From positions 4,117,198 to 4,181,197 of the forward strand of contig BCIX01000001.1 in assembly GCA_001600095.1 (NCBI GenBank): DNA of 64,000 bases, written 5' to 3'. The notes below the pieces were generated by a model. That model was not told the origin of the DNA. It saw only the letters and a list, made by a program, of their open reading frames with translations, and made no database searches. The translations under genes and the position numbers were made by a program. This stretch comes from Bullera alba. Its lineage: Eukaryota; Basidiomycota; Tremellomycetes; Tremellales; Bulleraceae. Positions 43,924-56,052 of the stretch are shown here, one piece after another. The first letter of the stretch is position 1; the number at the start of each line of letters is the position of its first letter.

Positions 43924-45486
43924 TCAGAGACACCGTCCTGCTATGATACCTACATCTCCTAGGAGATTCGGGATTAGATATGAGGATGAATCCTTGACTC
44001 GCCCTCCGCCGAGTCCCCCGAAAGACCGGACTGTAACTTTCATCGGTTCTTCCGTCATGTCCTGGATACGCCGACATGTCTTACGCAAGTGCCGCCTAGT
44101 CTCCTCAACTCCTTCGACCGAAGCGGCGCTAGCGCTGATCGCGTCCACATTACTATCTCTCCTCTCCGCCACAAGTTTCGCTCTGTCGTTCTCAGTGTGT
44201 GTAGCCCATGATTCCGCTATGAGCTCCGCCCCGTTCCATCCTGCGCACCACAGGGAGTTCTCCCACAATGTAAGCCTCCAATCGATGTCAGCGACATCGA
44301 CCGTCTGGGTGGCGGTGTCGACTCCGAAGGTCGAACCGACAAGAGTCTGGCGAAGGGAGCCGATGACGTTTCCCCAGAGAGGCGACCATTTTAGTAAGTG
44401 ATGAAGAGCCTGGCAAGCCTCTCGTTGTTCGTACAGGTGGGATCCCGACGCTATCTGATCGACGGCCACACCAAAGTGCTTGATGACCGAGGTCAACTCG
44501 TTCGGTGTTGGTGCTGCCGAGGTTGCTGGGTTTGACTTGCCAAGATGGATGCCGCAAAGACCACCAAATGCTGCAAGGCACGAACCACCCGGAGAGCTCG
44601 GATAGGGCGGGACCGTAACACCCCACGATTCCCCAGAATAAGGATGAAATGTCCGCCAGTCGATGAAAGAGTATTTGAGGAACTCCATTCTCATTGCAAT
44701 GTCTGTCGAGCGATCCCTGAGCCAAGCCTGTGTTAGGGTGGCAGTCGTTTGACTGTCCTCTGAGACCTCATTTGCCTGCTCTGACCAGTCTACCCATTCC
44801 GTGAATCCACGTCCAAACAATTCCCCATAAGCGATCAGCTGGAAGACCTGGAAATGCGGCTCCGCATAGAGGGTCGCAGCGTCCTGTCGTCCTCCATCCC
44901 AAAAGTCCTCTACATTGTACCACTGCGTGCCGATGCACTTGTCCACCAAGTCCGCCAGGGGGTTTACCACCCTGTACCATCGATCGACCATCTCGCGTAT
45001 TGCACCAAATGACCATCCGGCGAGTCTGGGAATTGTGGGGTGTAGGAGGCATAGTCGAAGTAAACCCTGTGGACCGAACACGCAAGCCGACTTGAACTGA
45101 TGTCTTCGTGCCATAGTCCCCAGATCTGGTGTGTTATCGCTCTCTATGGTGTCTGGAGTTCCAGCGTATGTCACACTATATCCAGAAGGCTCAGGCGTCG
45201 TAGGCTGATCGGCCTGATCGGTATGGGGTGGAGGAATCTCATTGCTCAACCATAGGGAGATCCCTTTGGCTACGCCACAAAGTAGATACCATCCCTCGGC
45301 GTGATCTGGACTCCATTTTCGACCTTGCGATCGGTAGCAGAGACCAAACAGGAGGGACGGTGTGATACTTCGGAGTACGAGTGATCGTGAGGTCTTTGAC
45401 AATGCCGATAGCGAAAGTAGGTCGTCGAGAGAGTTAACGTAGTCGGGTAGGAGCGATAGGATCGTTTCCGGGATGTGTGAAGCCAT
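43924..45486 (-). CDS. F-box-like protein of a tandem lineage-specific family, copy 1
   Basis: Single-exon protein of 520 residues. The N-terminus (IPETILSLLPDYVNSLDDLLSLSALSKTSRSLVL) resembles an F-box, the Skp1-binding motif of SCF ubiquitin ligases, but is degenerate. The rest is one conserved module shared with the neighbour at 45886: FKSACVFGPQGLLRLCLLH, AGWSFGAIREMVDRWYRVV, QLIAYGELFGRGFTEW, QAWLRDRSTDIAMRMEFLKY, and LWENSLWCAGWNGAELIAESWATH. No other known domain is visible. The start at 45486 matches the paralogue's start; a further 38 in-frame residues upstream (from 45600) are not shared. It is the intact copy of the pair. Role inferred only from the F-box resemblance. Confidence 0.7.
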   Translation of the reverse strand: MASHIPETILSLLPDYVNSLDDLLSLSALSKTSRSLVLRSITPSLLFGLCYRSQGRKWSPDHAEGWYLLCGVAKGISLWLSNEIPPPHTDQADQPTTPEPSGYSVTYAGTPDTIESDNTPDLGTMARRHQFKSACVFGPQGLLRLCLLHPTIPRLAGWSFGAIREMVDRWYRVVNPLADLVDKCIGTQWYNVEDFWDGGRQDAATLYAEPHFQVFQLIAYGELFGRGFTEWVDWSEQANEVSEDSQTTATLTQAWLRDRSTDIAMRMEFLKYSFIDWRTFHPYSGESWGVTVPPYPSSPGGSCLAAFGGLCGIHLGKSNPATSAAPTPNELTSVIKHFGVAVDQIASGSHLYEQREACQALHHLLKWSPLWGNVIGSLRQTLVGSTFGVDTATQTVDVADIDWRLTLWENSLWCAGWNGAELIAESWATHTENDRAKLVAERRDSNVDAISASAASVEGVEETRRHLRKTCRRIQDMTEEPMKVTVRSFGGLGGGRVKDSSSYLIPNLLGDVGIIAGRCL

Positions 45487-45885
45487 GTCTCTAGGTCTGC
45501 CGCCTTTGCGGGCGCTGAAGCACTCGATTGACTCAACGTGCAGAGAAGAGGGCGCAAAGATGTCCAAGCAAGGTAGAGCAAGGTTGTACGAATGCAACAA
45601 GCAACCCGAAATCCCTGGGATTACTCGAGGATCGAAGCGGACAACCTTGCAACGGGATCAGAATGCGCGTCTTCGGCCTGTCTGGGCATATATAGACCTT
45701 ATACCTTGGCGAGCAGATTGAGGGAATCGCATCAGGCCAATGCGATGACCAAGATTGAAGCCTCGGGGAAGCAAGGACTACAAGAGCTACGAGCAAGCGA
45801 ATATACTGCATACTACCATGTCTTAGAACGCGTGCCCGGTCCCCCCACATTCTCAGTTCTCACCCTGCCACCTCGTCCCAATAGA
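45487..45885. other. Spacer between the two F-box-like copies
   Basis: 399 bases carry the promoter of copy 1 and the 3' end of copy 2. No feature could be recognised. Confidence 0.45.
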
Positions 45886-47511
45886 TCACCAACCCCTTGC
45901 TAACTTAGTTTCATATGGCAAATCTGGGATCACTAATACAGAGCACTCCGCAATGTGTGGGTACGTGCCTCGTCTCCTAACCGTGATCTTCTCCGGTTCA
46001 TCAGCCATGGCTTGGATGTACTGATAGATCATGAGCAATTGGCTCCTGGTCTCGTCGATCTGAGCCGTGTGGGATGGGGTCGTTCTAGGGTCCAGGTCTA
46101 CACCCCGTCTCTCTTCGAGCATCCTCGCCTTGTTGTTCTCTTCATGCTTTGCCCAGGCCTCAGCCATGAGCTCTGCCCCTCCCCAGCCAGCACACGTCAG
46201 CGCGTTCTCCCAAAGCAACTGCCTCCACCGCGGCCTGCTGGCCTTGAGCATGCGGTGACTTGGCCCGATTTCGGTCGGCCCGACGATGGACTGGCGAACG
46301 GAGTCGGAGATGACAGTCCAGAGATAGTGTGTTCGAAGCACAAGGCTGACGTTGCCGCAATTCTCTCGTCGGCCGAGGTTGAGGGATCCATCGTCCGGGG
46401 CAATACCGTAAGGACCGAATTTCGTGGTGATCGCGATGAGGTCGCTCACTCCTGTATCCACATCCACGTCCGGATCATCATACTGCAGGGATGGCCAGTC
46501 CTCGAAGGCCTTGACAAACACCGGTCGGGGCGAGCTTGGATACTCGGTAGGTCGTTCCTCCCATATAGTTGGCTCATCGCCCCACTCAGTTTCTCGCACA
46601 TAACGTTGCTGGTCGTGATGGGTGTCGAGGACGCGATAATCTGACAGACAATATTTGACGAATTCCATTCTGAGTCCAATATCCGCCGATCGCTACCTCA
46701 ACCATGCTTGATCCGGTGTGAAAGCGGAACGAGCCGGGAAGGATGTCTCGTTGTTGTCGTTTGTGGGCGGTATGTCGTTGTCTTGTCGTTGATTGCGCTG
46801 GCTGTTCCAAACATACCACTCACGCAAGCCCTGCCCGAAGAGCTCGCCGTAGGTGATGATCTGGAGGGCGTTCATGTCGGGCTCGCAAAGGCCTTCGGTC
46901 GAGACTGGGGGTCCCGTCATCATTTTGCTCGTCGTAGAATTGTCACCACTGCTTTCCGACAGTCTTGTCACCAGATCCGTCAAAGGGACCGCGACCCTGT
47001 AGTATCGATCGACCATAGTTCGGACGGAATCCCATGACCACCCGGCCAGCTTTGGAATCGAGTCGTGGTAGAGGCACAGGCGAAGTAAACCCTCTGGGCC
47101 AAACACGCAGGCGGCTTTGAATTGCTGTCGTCGAGACATCGTCCTGAAGTCTGGCTGACCTTTATTCTGTGAGACGTCTTCCATGTGGACATCATCGTCG
47201 CCAGGTCCAGCCATCGCATGTTCTCCTTCCGTCTGATCCACATCCGGGTGGAGTGGAGGAACCTCCTCTCGGAGCCAGAGTGAGATGCCTTTGGCTATCG
47301 CGCTGAGGAGGTACCATCCATCCGCCTCACGTCGGCTCCATATCGTGCCGTTGGACAGATAGCAGAGTCGGAACAGGCCCGCCGATGTGACATTGTCCAA
47401 AACAAGCGCTCGTGAGTTCTTTGACGTTATCGATAGCGAGAGCAGGTCGTGCACCGAAAGAAGGTAATCGGGAAGGAGAGTAAGCACCGTGTCTGGTATT
47501 GTAGAGGGCAT
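45886..47511 (-). pseudogene. F-box-like protein copy 2, interrupted by an in-frame TAG
   Basis: Tandem paralogue of the gene at 43924. The frame runs 542 codons from the ATG at 47511 to the stop at 45886 and is broken only once, by TAG at 46695-46693 (codon 273). Both halves align with copy 1. Before the break: IPDTVLTLLPDYLLSVHDLLSLS, FKAACVFGPEGLLRLCLYH, ITYGELFGQGLREW and DQAWLR. After it: RSADIGLRMEFVKYCL and LLWENALTCAGWGGAELMAEAWAKHEE. Copy 1 has GAT (Asp) where copy 2 has TAG. The downstream half keeps an open frame and conservative changes, so the loss is recent, or the stop is read through, or two short proteins are made. A GTAGCG spanning the stop could be a donor, but copy 1 has no intron there. 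Confidence 0.65.
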
Positions 47512-47855
47512 GATCTGGGCTGTACGGGTGACCGATCGGAAGTATGGATATGATCGATTGAATGTGATGTGTTGAGAACAAATCTGAACTAGCGAAGTGA
47601 ACGAAATTATTAGAACCTGCTGACTCTCGATTCTCATGATCTCACGGGAAAGCCCGACGGGCCGAAAGACGACGGACCGATAAGCTGCAGTACGACGACT
47701 GTAGCTAGTTTTCGGAACGGGCAACCTCACGCTATGATGCATCATGAGGCAGAGACGTATAAAATCAGATGCCGGGTCGTCAAGGATCTCTTGGGATAGG
47801 GTACAAACAGCAAACAGCGTATGGCCAAAACGGAAAGCACGATCTAGTGGAGGAC
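47512..47855. other. Spacer upstream of F-box-like copy 2
   Basis: 344 bases hold the promoter of copy 2 and the GLO3 3' end. The frame upstream of 47511 stays open to 47859, but the paralogue gives no support for using it. Confidence 0.45.
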
Positions 47856-49572
47856 TCAACGGCCCTCCAGCGAGGACAGGAAGTCAGACAACTAAAGTCT
47901 CAACATCAACTCTGCCTTCCGAGGGGTAAACTCTACTACTCACCTTTAGGGCTCCTGCACGGACTTGATCAGTCAAGTTCTGCACCTCCTGACTACCCAT
48001 AACCCGACCAGCCATATCCCTAATACCACGCTCAAGCTGTTGGATCGTCTCGTTGTCGCCCAGACCCATCATATCGTCACCGCCGGCACCCCTGTTCTCG
48101 TCCTCTTCGTCCTCCTCCGCTCGACCAAAGTACGCGTTTGACGAGATGGCGGTGGCGCCAGAGAACTGTTGAAGTCGGCCCTGAGCCTCTGAGGCGGCAA
48201 CTGGGTCGTAGGATCCCCGGCCAAAGTACTGGTCGGATGAGATAGCTGCGAAGGATTAGCAAAGCATTGATACGTGTATTGCGCACCCTTTTGACTGCCA
48301 AACTTGTCACGGGCAACCTTGTAGTTGTCTGGCTCTGCTGTTCGGCTAATATGGATCAGCATGTGCCAGTTACCATAACAATTGGTTCACTCACGCTTTC
48401 TGAGCTGGAGCAGCGACAGCAGCAGCACCCGCTGTCTGACCGAATCCGAGTCGAGCCACAGCTGGCTTCTCGACCTCTCTTCGGGCAGCACTGGTTGAGC
48501 CGTTGATAGGCGTGCTACCTCTACTGACTTGCTCTCCCTTCGCCTTTCGTTCAGCCGCCTCTCTCTCCTTGACCGCTCGGGCCTCGTCTTCCTCTTTCTG
48601 CTTGTCGTAGCCTAATCGCTTTATCCTCTCCTCCTCCTCGATTGCCTTTCGCTGCGCCTCCTCAAAGTTGATGCCAGTCGCGGCCTTTTTGGCACCAAGC
48701 TTGCTGACCTTGGGTCCGCCAGACAAGCCAGAACTCGAGAGCTTTGACGTCGCGGGAGGCCGAGTGATTGGTTGGCCCCGTAGAGCTGAAGATGTCACGG
48801 TTCTAGGTCCCGTTGTAGTAGCAGGTCTGTTTCCTATCGATGGAGGGGCGGAAGGTGTAGATGACTTGGGCGTAGCAGCCTTGGAGGCCGGCTCCTTGTC
48901 CCATGAGGAGAAGAAATCGTCGTCTTTGGGTGGAGCAGGTGAGGCGAGGGGAGTGAGTTCGAGACCGTCAATGTGAATACCATGTGGGTTTCTTACTATC
49001 AGCGGTGTTCATTATGGGTACGACTCACTTCTGCTTGTCCAGCTCGATTCGCCTGACGAGTTCCTCCTTGTACAGACCCGCTTGTCTCGACGTGTACCTC
49101 CCCCTGGCATCTGAATTGACGGGGGGCAGTAGAGAAGCGCCACCGTGTTTTGTGAAGAACTCTGCAAGAGAAGCATTTCCGCCGACTTTGATCGTTCTCA
49201 ACTGCTGCAATGACCAGGAATCGAGGTTGGTGGACCTGGTGTCACCGTGAGCTTTCTGAGCAGCAAAGGCACGATGCGCAGTAGCTCACCTGACGAAGGA
49301 GATGTGAACGCCCAAATTACGGTGGACAGACGAGCAATCGAGACACAGGTAGATTCCAAAGGTAACAGAGGTCCAGGTTGGGTTCTTGGCCGAACAGTCA
49401 AAGCATTGCTAGGTACGTGGATGAGCGCAAATTCGTGAGACTTCGGCACTGTCGCTGCAGATCACAAGGACGCTGCCTAGAAGTTGACAGCGAGGCTGGT
49501 ACCTACCTTGTTCGCCTTGTCCTTTTTGAGATGAGCAAATGTCGCGACGGTCTGAGCTTTTGTTGGGTCCAT
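47856..49572 (-). CDS. GLO3: ArfGAP of the GLO3/ARFGAP2-3 type
   Basis: GTPase-activating protein for Arf1 on COPI vesicles, acting in Golgi-to-ER traffic. Model: complement(47856..47891, 47944..48245, 48287..48345, 48395..48991, 49029..49235, 49290..49408, 49507..49572), 461 residues. The zinc finger [21 protein letters not shown]...C matches C-x2-C-x16-C-x2-C at about residues 24-47, followed by [20 protein letters not shown], which contains the arginine finger. The middle is a Lys/Glu-rich coiled region. The Glo3 motif repeats are visible: [10 protein letters not shown] and [10 protein letters not shown], with a third, weaker one. An AAG acceptor is needed at 48992. The last exon, giving [11 protein letters not shown], was chosen over read-through because it follows a good acceptor. 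Divergent from the epoxide hydrolase. Confidence 0.92.
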
Positions 49573-49884
49573 GATGGCTACTATGGCTACTTGATGCTTG
49601 AGACCAGTGTTGATGTTGCAGACATCGCCCAGAGTCAGAGACATTCAGAGACGTTGTAACCGTGCTTGTACAGCACTCCACCGAACGACGCGGTTGAGGA
49701 ATATTCTGATGACCTAATTTAATCCATTTAATCCCGACTGAATCGACCTCCACCTCGATGGTCCACTCATGAGCTCATGCATCGACCGGGAATGCCGAGA
49801 TGACGAGCTCCTCAGGCAACCTCAGAAAGCGATTGACTCTGCTTGACACTCTTTCATTCCTACTCCCCTCAGCATCCCTCAACA
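49573..49884. promoter_or_regulatory. Divergent promoter, GLO3 / epoxide hydrolase
   Basis: 312 bases between divergent start codons. It should contain both promoters; no motif or repeat was recognised. Confidence 0.45.
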
Positions 49885-51343
49885 ATGTCCAAACCATACG
49901 GAATCCTACCCAACTCTCCCACTATCGAGGTTAAGCCGTTCGAAGTGGACATTCAGCAAAAACAGATTGACGACCTGAAGCGACGTTTGGAAGACACCCC
50001 AACCCCTCGAACGACCTTCGAGAACACCACCACCGATGAGCAGGTGGGCATCAAGAAGGACTGGCTAGTAGGCGCTGTAAATGAGTGGAAGGCATATGAC
50101 TGGTTGGTACCTGAAACGTGCTTCAAGACTCGATACTCATCACTACGTGGACAGGCGAAAGACTGAAGACCACATCAATTCGTTCGCCAATTACAAAGCC
50201 AAGGTCGACCACAATGGCGACACGTTCGAGGTGCACTTTGTTGGTCTCTTTTCGGAGAAGAAAGATGCCCGACCGATCATCATGACTCACGGCTGGCCAG
50301 GTATGTCCATCTCCGGGGTCAAGAGCTGACGTTCTGTAGGCAGTTTCCTCGAGTTTTTACCCATGCTTGACCTTCTAAAGGAAAAGTACACCCCACAAGA
50401 GCTACCGGTACATGTAGTCATACCATCTTTGATTGGCTATGGCTTCTCATCACCGCCTCCGATCGACAAAGACTTTACCACATCGAGCAACGCAGCGCTG
50501 TTTGACAAAGTCATGACTGGCCTCGGGTTCAGCAAATACGCCGCACAAGGTGGTGATATCGGAAGCTTTGTTAGTCGATCACTGTCGCAGAAGCCTGCTT
50601 GTCATGGTGAGTGGTTGATCCTCATATGGGAAATCCACCATATGCCGGTGGCTGTCATTGACCAAATCCAGCTATCCATCTCAACTTCCTTCCCTCGGCA
50701 AAGCCGTCAGACGAGTCAGCAGCATCCAAGCTGGACGACGTTGACCAGAAGTGCGTGGAGCGAAGCGAGTTCTACGGACAATACGAATTCGCCTACAAGG
50801 AGGAACACGCCACGAAGACTGCTACCATCAGTATGATCTGCGAGTCTAGTCCGGTCGCCTTGCTGGCATGGTGAGTTCTTTTGTCGCTTGAAGCTGCGAC
50901 CAACCAGCTAACTCGGTGTCAGGATTGGCGAAAAGTTTCACGTCTGGACCGATGTGACGCCGCCCAATTCTACGATTCTCGACGACGTCTCGCTGTATTG
51001 GCTGACCAATACATTCGCAACGTCGCTGTATCACTACCGAACGTCCTATGGTAAACGAGCGACGAAAGAGACCCAGCCGCCAAAGGTATTGGATAAACCC
51101 GTTGGCTACAGTCAGTTCCCAAAGGAGATCCTCCCCTCGCCGAAATCATGGGCGGCGGCACAGAACAACGTTGTCTGGCATAGGCGACATGACAAGGTGA
51201 GTTTCGACTCCTGTTGATCAGGTCTGACTATTTTCCAGGGTGGTCACTTTGCGGCATTGGAGCAGCCTGAGCTTTTATGGCAAGATGTCTCGGACTTTTT
51301 GGACCAGGTCTGGGAGGATAAACCAGGATCATCCGCATTGTAG
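49885..51343 (+). CDS. Epoxide hydrolase (alpha/beta hydrolase with EHN domain)
   Basis: Hydrolyses epoxides to diols, in detoxification or lipid metabolism. Model: 49885..50102, 50155..50300, 50340..50606, 50672..50870, 50923..51196, 51239..51343, 402 residues. The EHN lid domain covers the first ~110 residues and ends with the family's YDWRKTEDHINSF. The oxyanion region is MTHGWPGSFLEFLPML. The nucleophile is Asp193 in AAQGGDIGS (usually GGGDWG; the Trp is Ile here). Ring-opening tyrosines would lie in the cap. The catalytic His is in HDKGGHFAALEQP near the end. All three catalytic positions have plausible residues, so activity is expected. No membrane anchor or signal peptide is seen. Its neighbours are unrelated housekeeping genes. 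Confidence 0.9.
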
Positions 51344-52003
51344 TGTCGCTGTATGAGAGAAGTATTGTATGCACCGTTATCGCCATGATGCTATGGCTCT
51401 GCGCTGCTGGTCATTCCCTCTATCGCACCCTTTTGTACCTGATTGACGGGCAGGTGTGTGGGGGCGAAATTAGAGTTTGGCTGGGCTCCGAGAAGCGAGA
51501 AGGCCCTCTTCGCCGATTCCGTAATTCTAATTAACCCCTTCGACGGTCATCCCACACAGCAATCACACCCAAGCAGAGGACAATAGCATCTACCGTACAG
51601 ACACCACGACTCTAGCATGAGGATGACCAAGTCGTCCTAAGTCGAATACCGCCGACCGATCAACAACCAGAGCAGATCGAAAGGCTGGGGCTGTGGTAAT
51701 TGGCAAGGAGCACTCTACACGTTTGAGCTGAGCAAGCCGGATCCGATCAAGCCTTCTCATTACCTCGACAATCGATCATCTACGCCTTGCGCTGCGCCTG
51801 GAACTTTACCGGAGTCGTCAACACCTACCGCTTGATCAACATTGTCGAGACACATGTATCGCTTGGATACCCCCAAATAGTCGATAGCGCCCGTCGCGCC
51901 TTCACCCTGTAAAATACCGTGCCACCGGGCATCAGACCCCTCTTCACTACACTACCATTACTCGCAAAGGTCGCAACTCCTCTCATACTAGGGCAGCCTC
52001 AGA
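51344..52003. other. Spacer before the F-box/WD40 gene
   Basis: 660 bases hold the hydrolase 3' end and the leader and promoter of the next gene. A weak 10-bp step repeat of AAGTCG lies at 51629-51644. No gene was supported. Confidence 0.45.
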
Positions 52004-55000
52004 ATGGACTCGTCATCTTGGAACAGATCGATGGAGTCGCCTCCATCACCGACATCACTTCGATCGATACCCTCTCATGATCCCATCCGACTGGGTCAAG
52101 GTGCCTCGAGTTCGACACACCGTGCCATCCCGGACGGTCTGAATGGTATCTCCAGTCTATCAATACACCTCAACTCTTCAACGGCTCCTCTCCCCTCACC
52201 ACCCACCTCTGCGCCCATCTCGACTTTGAAGCCTATTCCTCCTACACCAAACGCCTCACGCGCGATACTCGCTCAAACGCCCAGTACCGGTGCCCGCCTC
52301 GCCCATAGTCCCCTTGGTGATGGCTCGATTGGCGATCATGTCCAGGACATGAGGTCGAGAGCAGTCAATATCGCCAATGTGGCCGTTGGACAGAGCACAA
52401 TGTGTAGTCCGCCCACTCCAGCACCTAGTCCCACTCCAAGAGGGACATGGACGGGATACCCCCGTGGTGGAACTCTGCACCAGCATGTATCCGAGGACGA
52501 AGAGAGTATGGATCATCCTGAACTCCTTGACCATCTAAGAGGGTCTTTGGGACGTCCAGTTGATATTGGAAAGGGAAAAGGAAGAGCAGTACCAGGTATG
52601 TTGCAGTCCGGCTCTTGTCGCAGGAGTCAAAGCGGTCAAAGCGCATGTTGGCCACCCGACCATTCCATCTTGTATAGACCTTCCGCACCTCCATTTTACC
52701 ACCATTCTCTGCTCCCCTCTTCAGTATAGAGTCTCCGTTAGGAGGGAGGACAACGTCTTCGATCCACCAAATCGCAGATGTGGCTCAAATTCCATCCTCC
52801 CCAATAGAACTAGGTCATACCCCGGTAGTCGTTACAGCTGCTGACTATATTGCTCTCGCTCCTCGCTTTCTCGGTCCTCTACTCTGCCCGGCACTACCGT
52901 AATGCTCGACGATTCTGCCCTTCATGACACTTTTCAAACCCCGTTACCGTCCAACAGTTCCCAGCGAGGTTCTAGATAGCTTCAAGGAGCTCAGCAAGCA
53001 AGAGCGTTTCGCATTCCTCTCAGCGCTGGTCAAGGAACTACAGTTGAACGAGGCGTTGGTGGTGTCTAGAAACATTGAGCCGAGATTGAGGCGGGATTTC
53101 ATGCGGGAACTACCACTGGAGCTGGCCTTGCACGCATTGTCTTTCGTAAGTCGGTCGTCATCACCCACCTCGACATTGGCTGATCTGAGAACAGGTTGAC
53201 GATGTGAAGACTCTTGCTAGGGCGTCCCGAGTCTCAAGATTCTGGAACTCGCTACTCGAAGACGAGCAAACATGGAAGGAGATGTGTGACAAGCACCACT
53301 TCAGAGCTATCGTTTCACCTATCGCTTATCCCCGACCGGGTAATCCTGTCCGGCTCGACTCGTTCACCGGCAACACTGGCAACAAGAAGAAGCAGTCTGC
53401 TCGACCAGCATGGGCGTCCACGGACGGACGGATCATGCCATCCATTTCGGATCTCATCGAGCAGGAGTACTCTGGCGGATCGAGGACTCGACCGAGCGAA
53501 ATCAAGAACGACAGCGGTGCGGGTGTAAAGAGGTCAGACTCTGCGTCGTTCAAGCAGCAATTCAAGAACGCGTATCAGACCGGTGAGCTAATTGCCACGA
53601 GCGGGTAATTTCCGCAGTGCTGACTTTGGTAGAGTCGAACTGGCTGCACGGGGGACATGTCTTAGCATGCCACACATCCCAAGACGATGGTATCGTCACT
53701 TCCCTCGCCATAGACGAAAACTTCATCGTCATCGGGATGGCCAATGCCAACATCCACATTTTCGATGCCAACAGTGGTGCATTCCGACGTTCTCTTACGG
53801 GCCACGCGCAAGGCGTTTGGGCATTGGTCCTCGTCACTCCGACAGCTCGGGCCGCTGCTTCTGCCGGTAAAACATCTCGTCAAGACACCGCCCATCCTTC
53901 TCGCTCGGGTGAAGGCCTTGCTAGTCACCTACGATCCAGCAAGACCAGGGGCAATCACCGGGATGATGGGCAGGGCAGACGATCGTCTTTCAACATTGGT
54001 TCCGCCGGGTCCAGCTCTTTTGGTGCCACTGGTCCGCCCACGCAAGAGGCAGAATCGTCAGAAATTGGCCGACCGAGTACTGCCATTGGCCTCGGAGCGT
54101 CTCTTCCGGATCACAGCTCGATGCCCGGGTCTTATGGAGCCATAGGCGATCCACCGTCAAGTCGCGATATGGGCCAGTCACCCCCTTTGGGATCGGCCAG
54201 AACGGGAAAGAAGTTGGTTCAGAGCGATATCTGCGGAAGCGCAAGAGGATGGGGCAACAAACGGCATCTCGTTGTTTCAGGCGGATGTGACAGAAAGGTC
54301 AGGGTGTGGGATATTGCCACAGGGTGAGTGAATATCCAAATCTGTTGGATCTTCACAATCGCTAATATCGTGTAGTGAAAACATACATTCGCTTGCTGGC
54401 CACTCCTCCACCATTCGTTGTCTCAAAGTCCTCGATGGTCGACCCATAGCCGTTTCCGGCTCTCGAGACTGGACACTTCGGGTTTGGAACATTGAGACCG
54501 GAAATCTGGTCCACACCCTTGCTGGTCACACTGCCAGCGTGAGATGCATGGAGATTGCCGGTAATCAGGTCGTGTCTGGCAGTTACGACTACACGTGTAG
54601 GGTGAGCACATCGTCCCTTGCCATATGTGCGATGAAATGACCACCCGTAGCTCTGGGACGCGGATACCGGAGAATGCCTACAGGTCCTGAGGGGTCATTA
54701 CCACCAGATCTATGCGGTGGCCTTTGATGGCGAGAAGATTGTCACTGGATCACTCGATTCCACCGTCAGAGTCTGGTCCGCTGCCACTGGGTGAGTAGGC
54801 CACTGCAGTCCATGTGGAGATATTGACATTGTCACTATAGTGAATGCCTGTCCTTGCTACAAGGGCACACTTCGCTTGTTGGCCAACTACAACTCTCCAA
54901 CAACCACCTCGTCACTGGCGGTTCGGATGGACGTGTGATCGTCTTCGACCTCGAGTCTGGCGACGGACTCGGCGAGTGCAAGCACCGCCTTTGCGCCCAC

Positions 55001-55282
55001 GACAATTCTGTCACCTGTGTCCAATTCGACGACCGATTCGTCATATCAGGTGGCAACGACGGCAGAGTCAAGCTCTGGGATCTGAGGACGGGTAAATTCA
55101 TCAGAGAATTGACAAGGCCTTGTGATGCCGTCTGGAGAGTCAGTTTCAAGGATGACAAGTGTGTTATCCTATTGAGGAGAGGAGGAAAGACGGTGTTGGA
55201 GGTGTTGAGCTTCAAACCTCTCAACGGGTCGATTTCCCCGGATCAGAGATCAAAGGCGAGAAGGCCGCACCGAGTGGTCTAA
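52004..55282 (+). CDS. CDC4: CDC4/Fbw7-like F-box and WD40 protein
   Basis: Substrate receptor of an SCF ubiquitin ligase; Cdc4/Fbw7 recognises phosphodegrons of cell-cycle and stress regulators. Model: 52004..52595, 52730..52898, 52965..53145, 53195..53582, 53633..54323, 54376..54601, 54651..54790, 54841..55282, 942 residues. A long disordered Ser/Pro-rich leader (~250 residues) comes first. The F-box is [31 protein letters not shown]. The WD40 propeller has eight blades, with a long Ser/Gly insertion after the first ([13 protein letters not shown]). Later blades: [78 protein letters not shown]. Exons 2 and 3 were set by frame and splice signals only and are the least certain part. Confidence 0.85.
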
Positions 55283-56052
55283 GCCTGGCTCTGCCTAACG
55301 CTTCCACAACGACAACGACCACTATACCGCGCCACGCGCACCACATCACTAGGCATTACCACCAGCACTTCGCTCCCTCGACACTGCATTCGGTCCCATG
55401 CCCCGGGGATATCCATCGTTCCCACGTTTCCCACTACTCCCACCATCGGTGCCGATTATACCACTTGGGTTATGTAGCATGCTTTGTATCCTGTACGCTT
55501 GGCCTCCATCCCGCCGTTTGCATCCCCCATTTTGTCTACATGGTCATTAATCAGTATTGAGCAGTTGTCATGCATCACTTGTAGCGTTCATATGTGTCAC
55601 GAGTCTGAGACCCAGTGCTTCGCGGTCACGCAGGGTAGAGCTAGTTCCTGTACTGTCACATCCCGCTTCTCAGCTCGGAGCCACAAATCAATCAGATGAG
55701 CCGAGTCAATACTTGAGATAGTGCTAGAGAATGATCACTGTCGCTCTCATTGCGAGACTTGCCCAAATGTCCATGCACATGCAGAATTATAAAGTACGAA
55801 GAAATGGTATGGTATGGCATGTATCGGCGACATGATTGGATTGACAAATTATAACCGTTGACAAGTACGAACAATGATGGGAGTGACAAGAACGAAATAA
55901 TGCGAATGGGGGGCGTGGGGATGTGATCTATGTGATTGTCCTTGAGTCTTTCGTAAAGAATTGTCCATGTCCCTCAAAGGGACGTTCGTTTCGTGGGAAG
56001 AAGCCAGAGCTCCAACCTCTTCTCTCACTGGTATCCGTCTTCTAACATCCGC
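55283..56052. other. 3' region between F-box/WD40 and glycoprotein genes
   Basis: 770 bases lie between convergent genes and should be mostly 3' UTR. It is C/A-rich at first and AT-rich later, with TATGG repeated near 55807. No gene was supported. Confidence 0.45.

Noticed and set aside
46660..46695. A splice donor (GTAGCG) spanning the in-frame stop of F-box-like copy 2
   Set aside because: Copy 1 has no intron at this place and the sequence right after the stop is still conserved protein.
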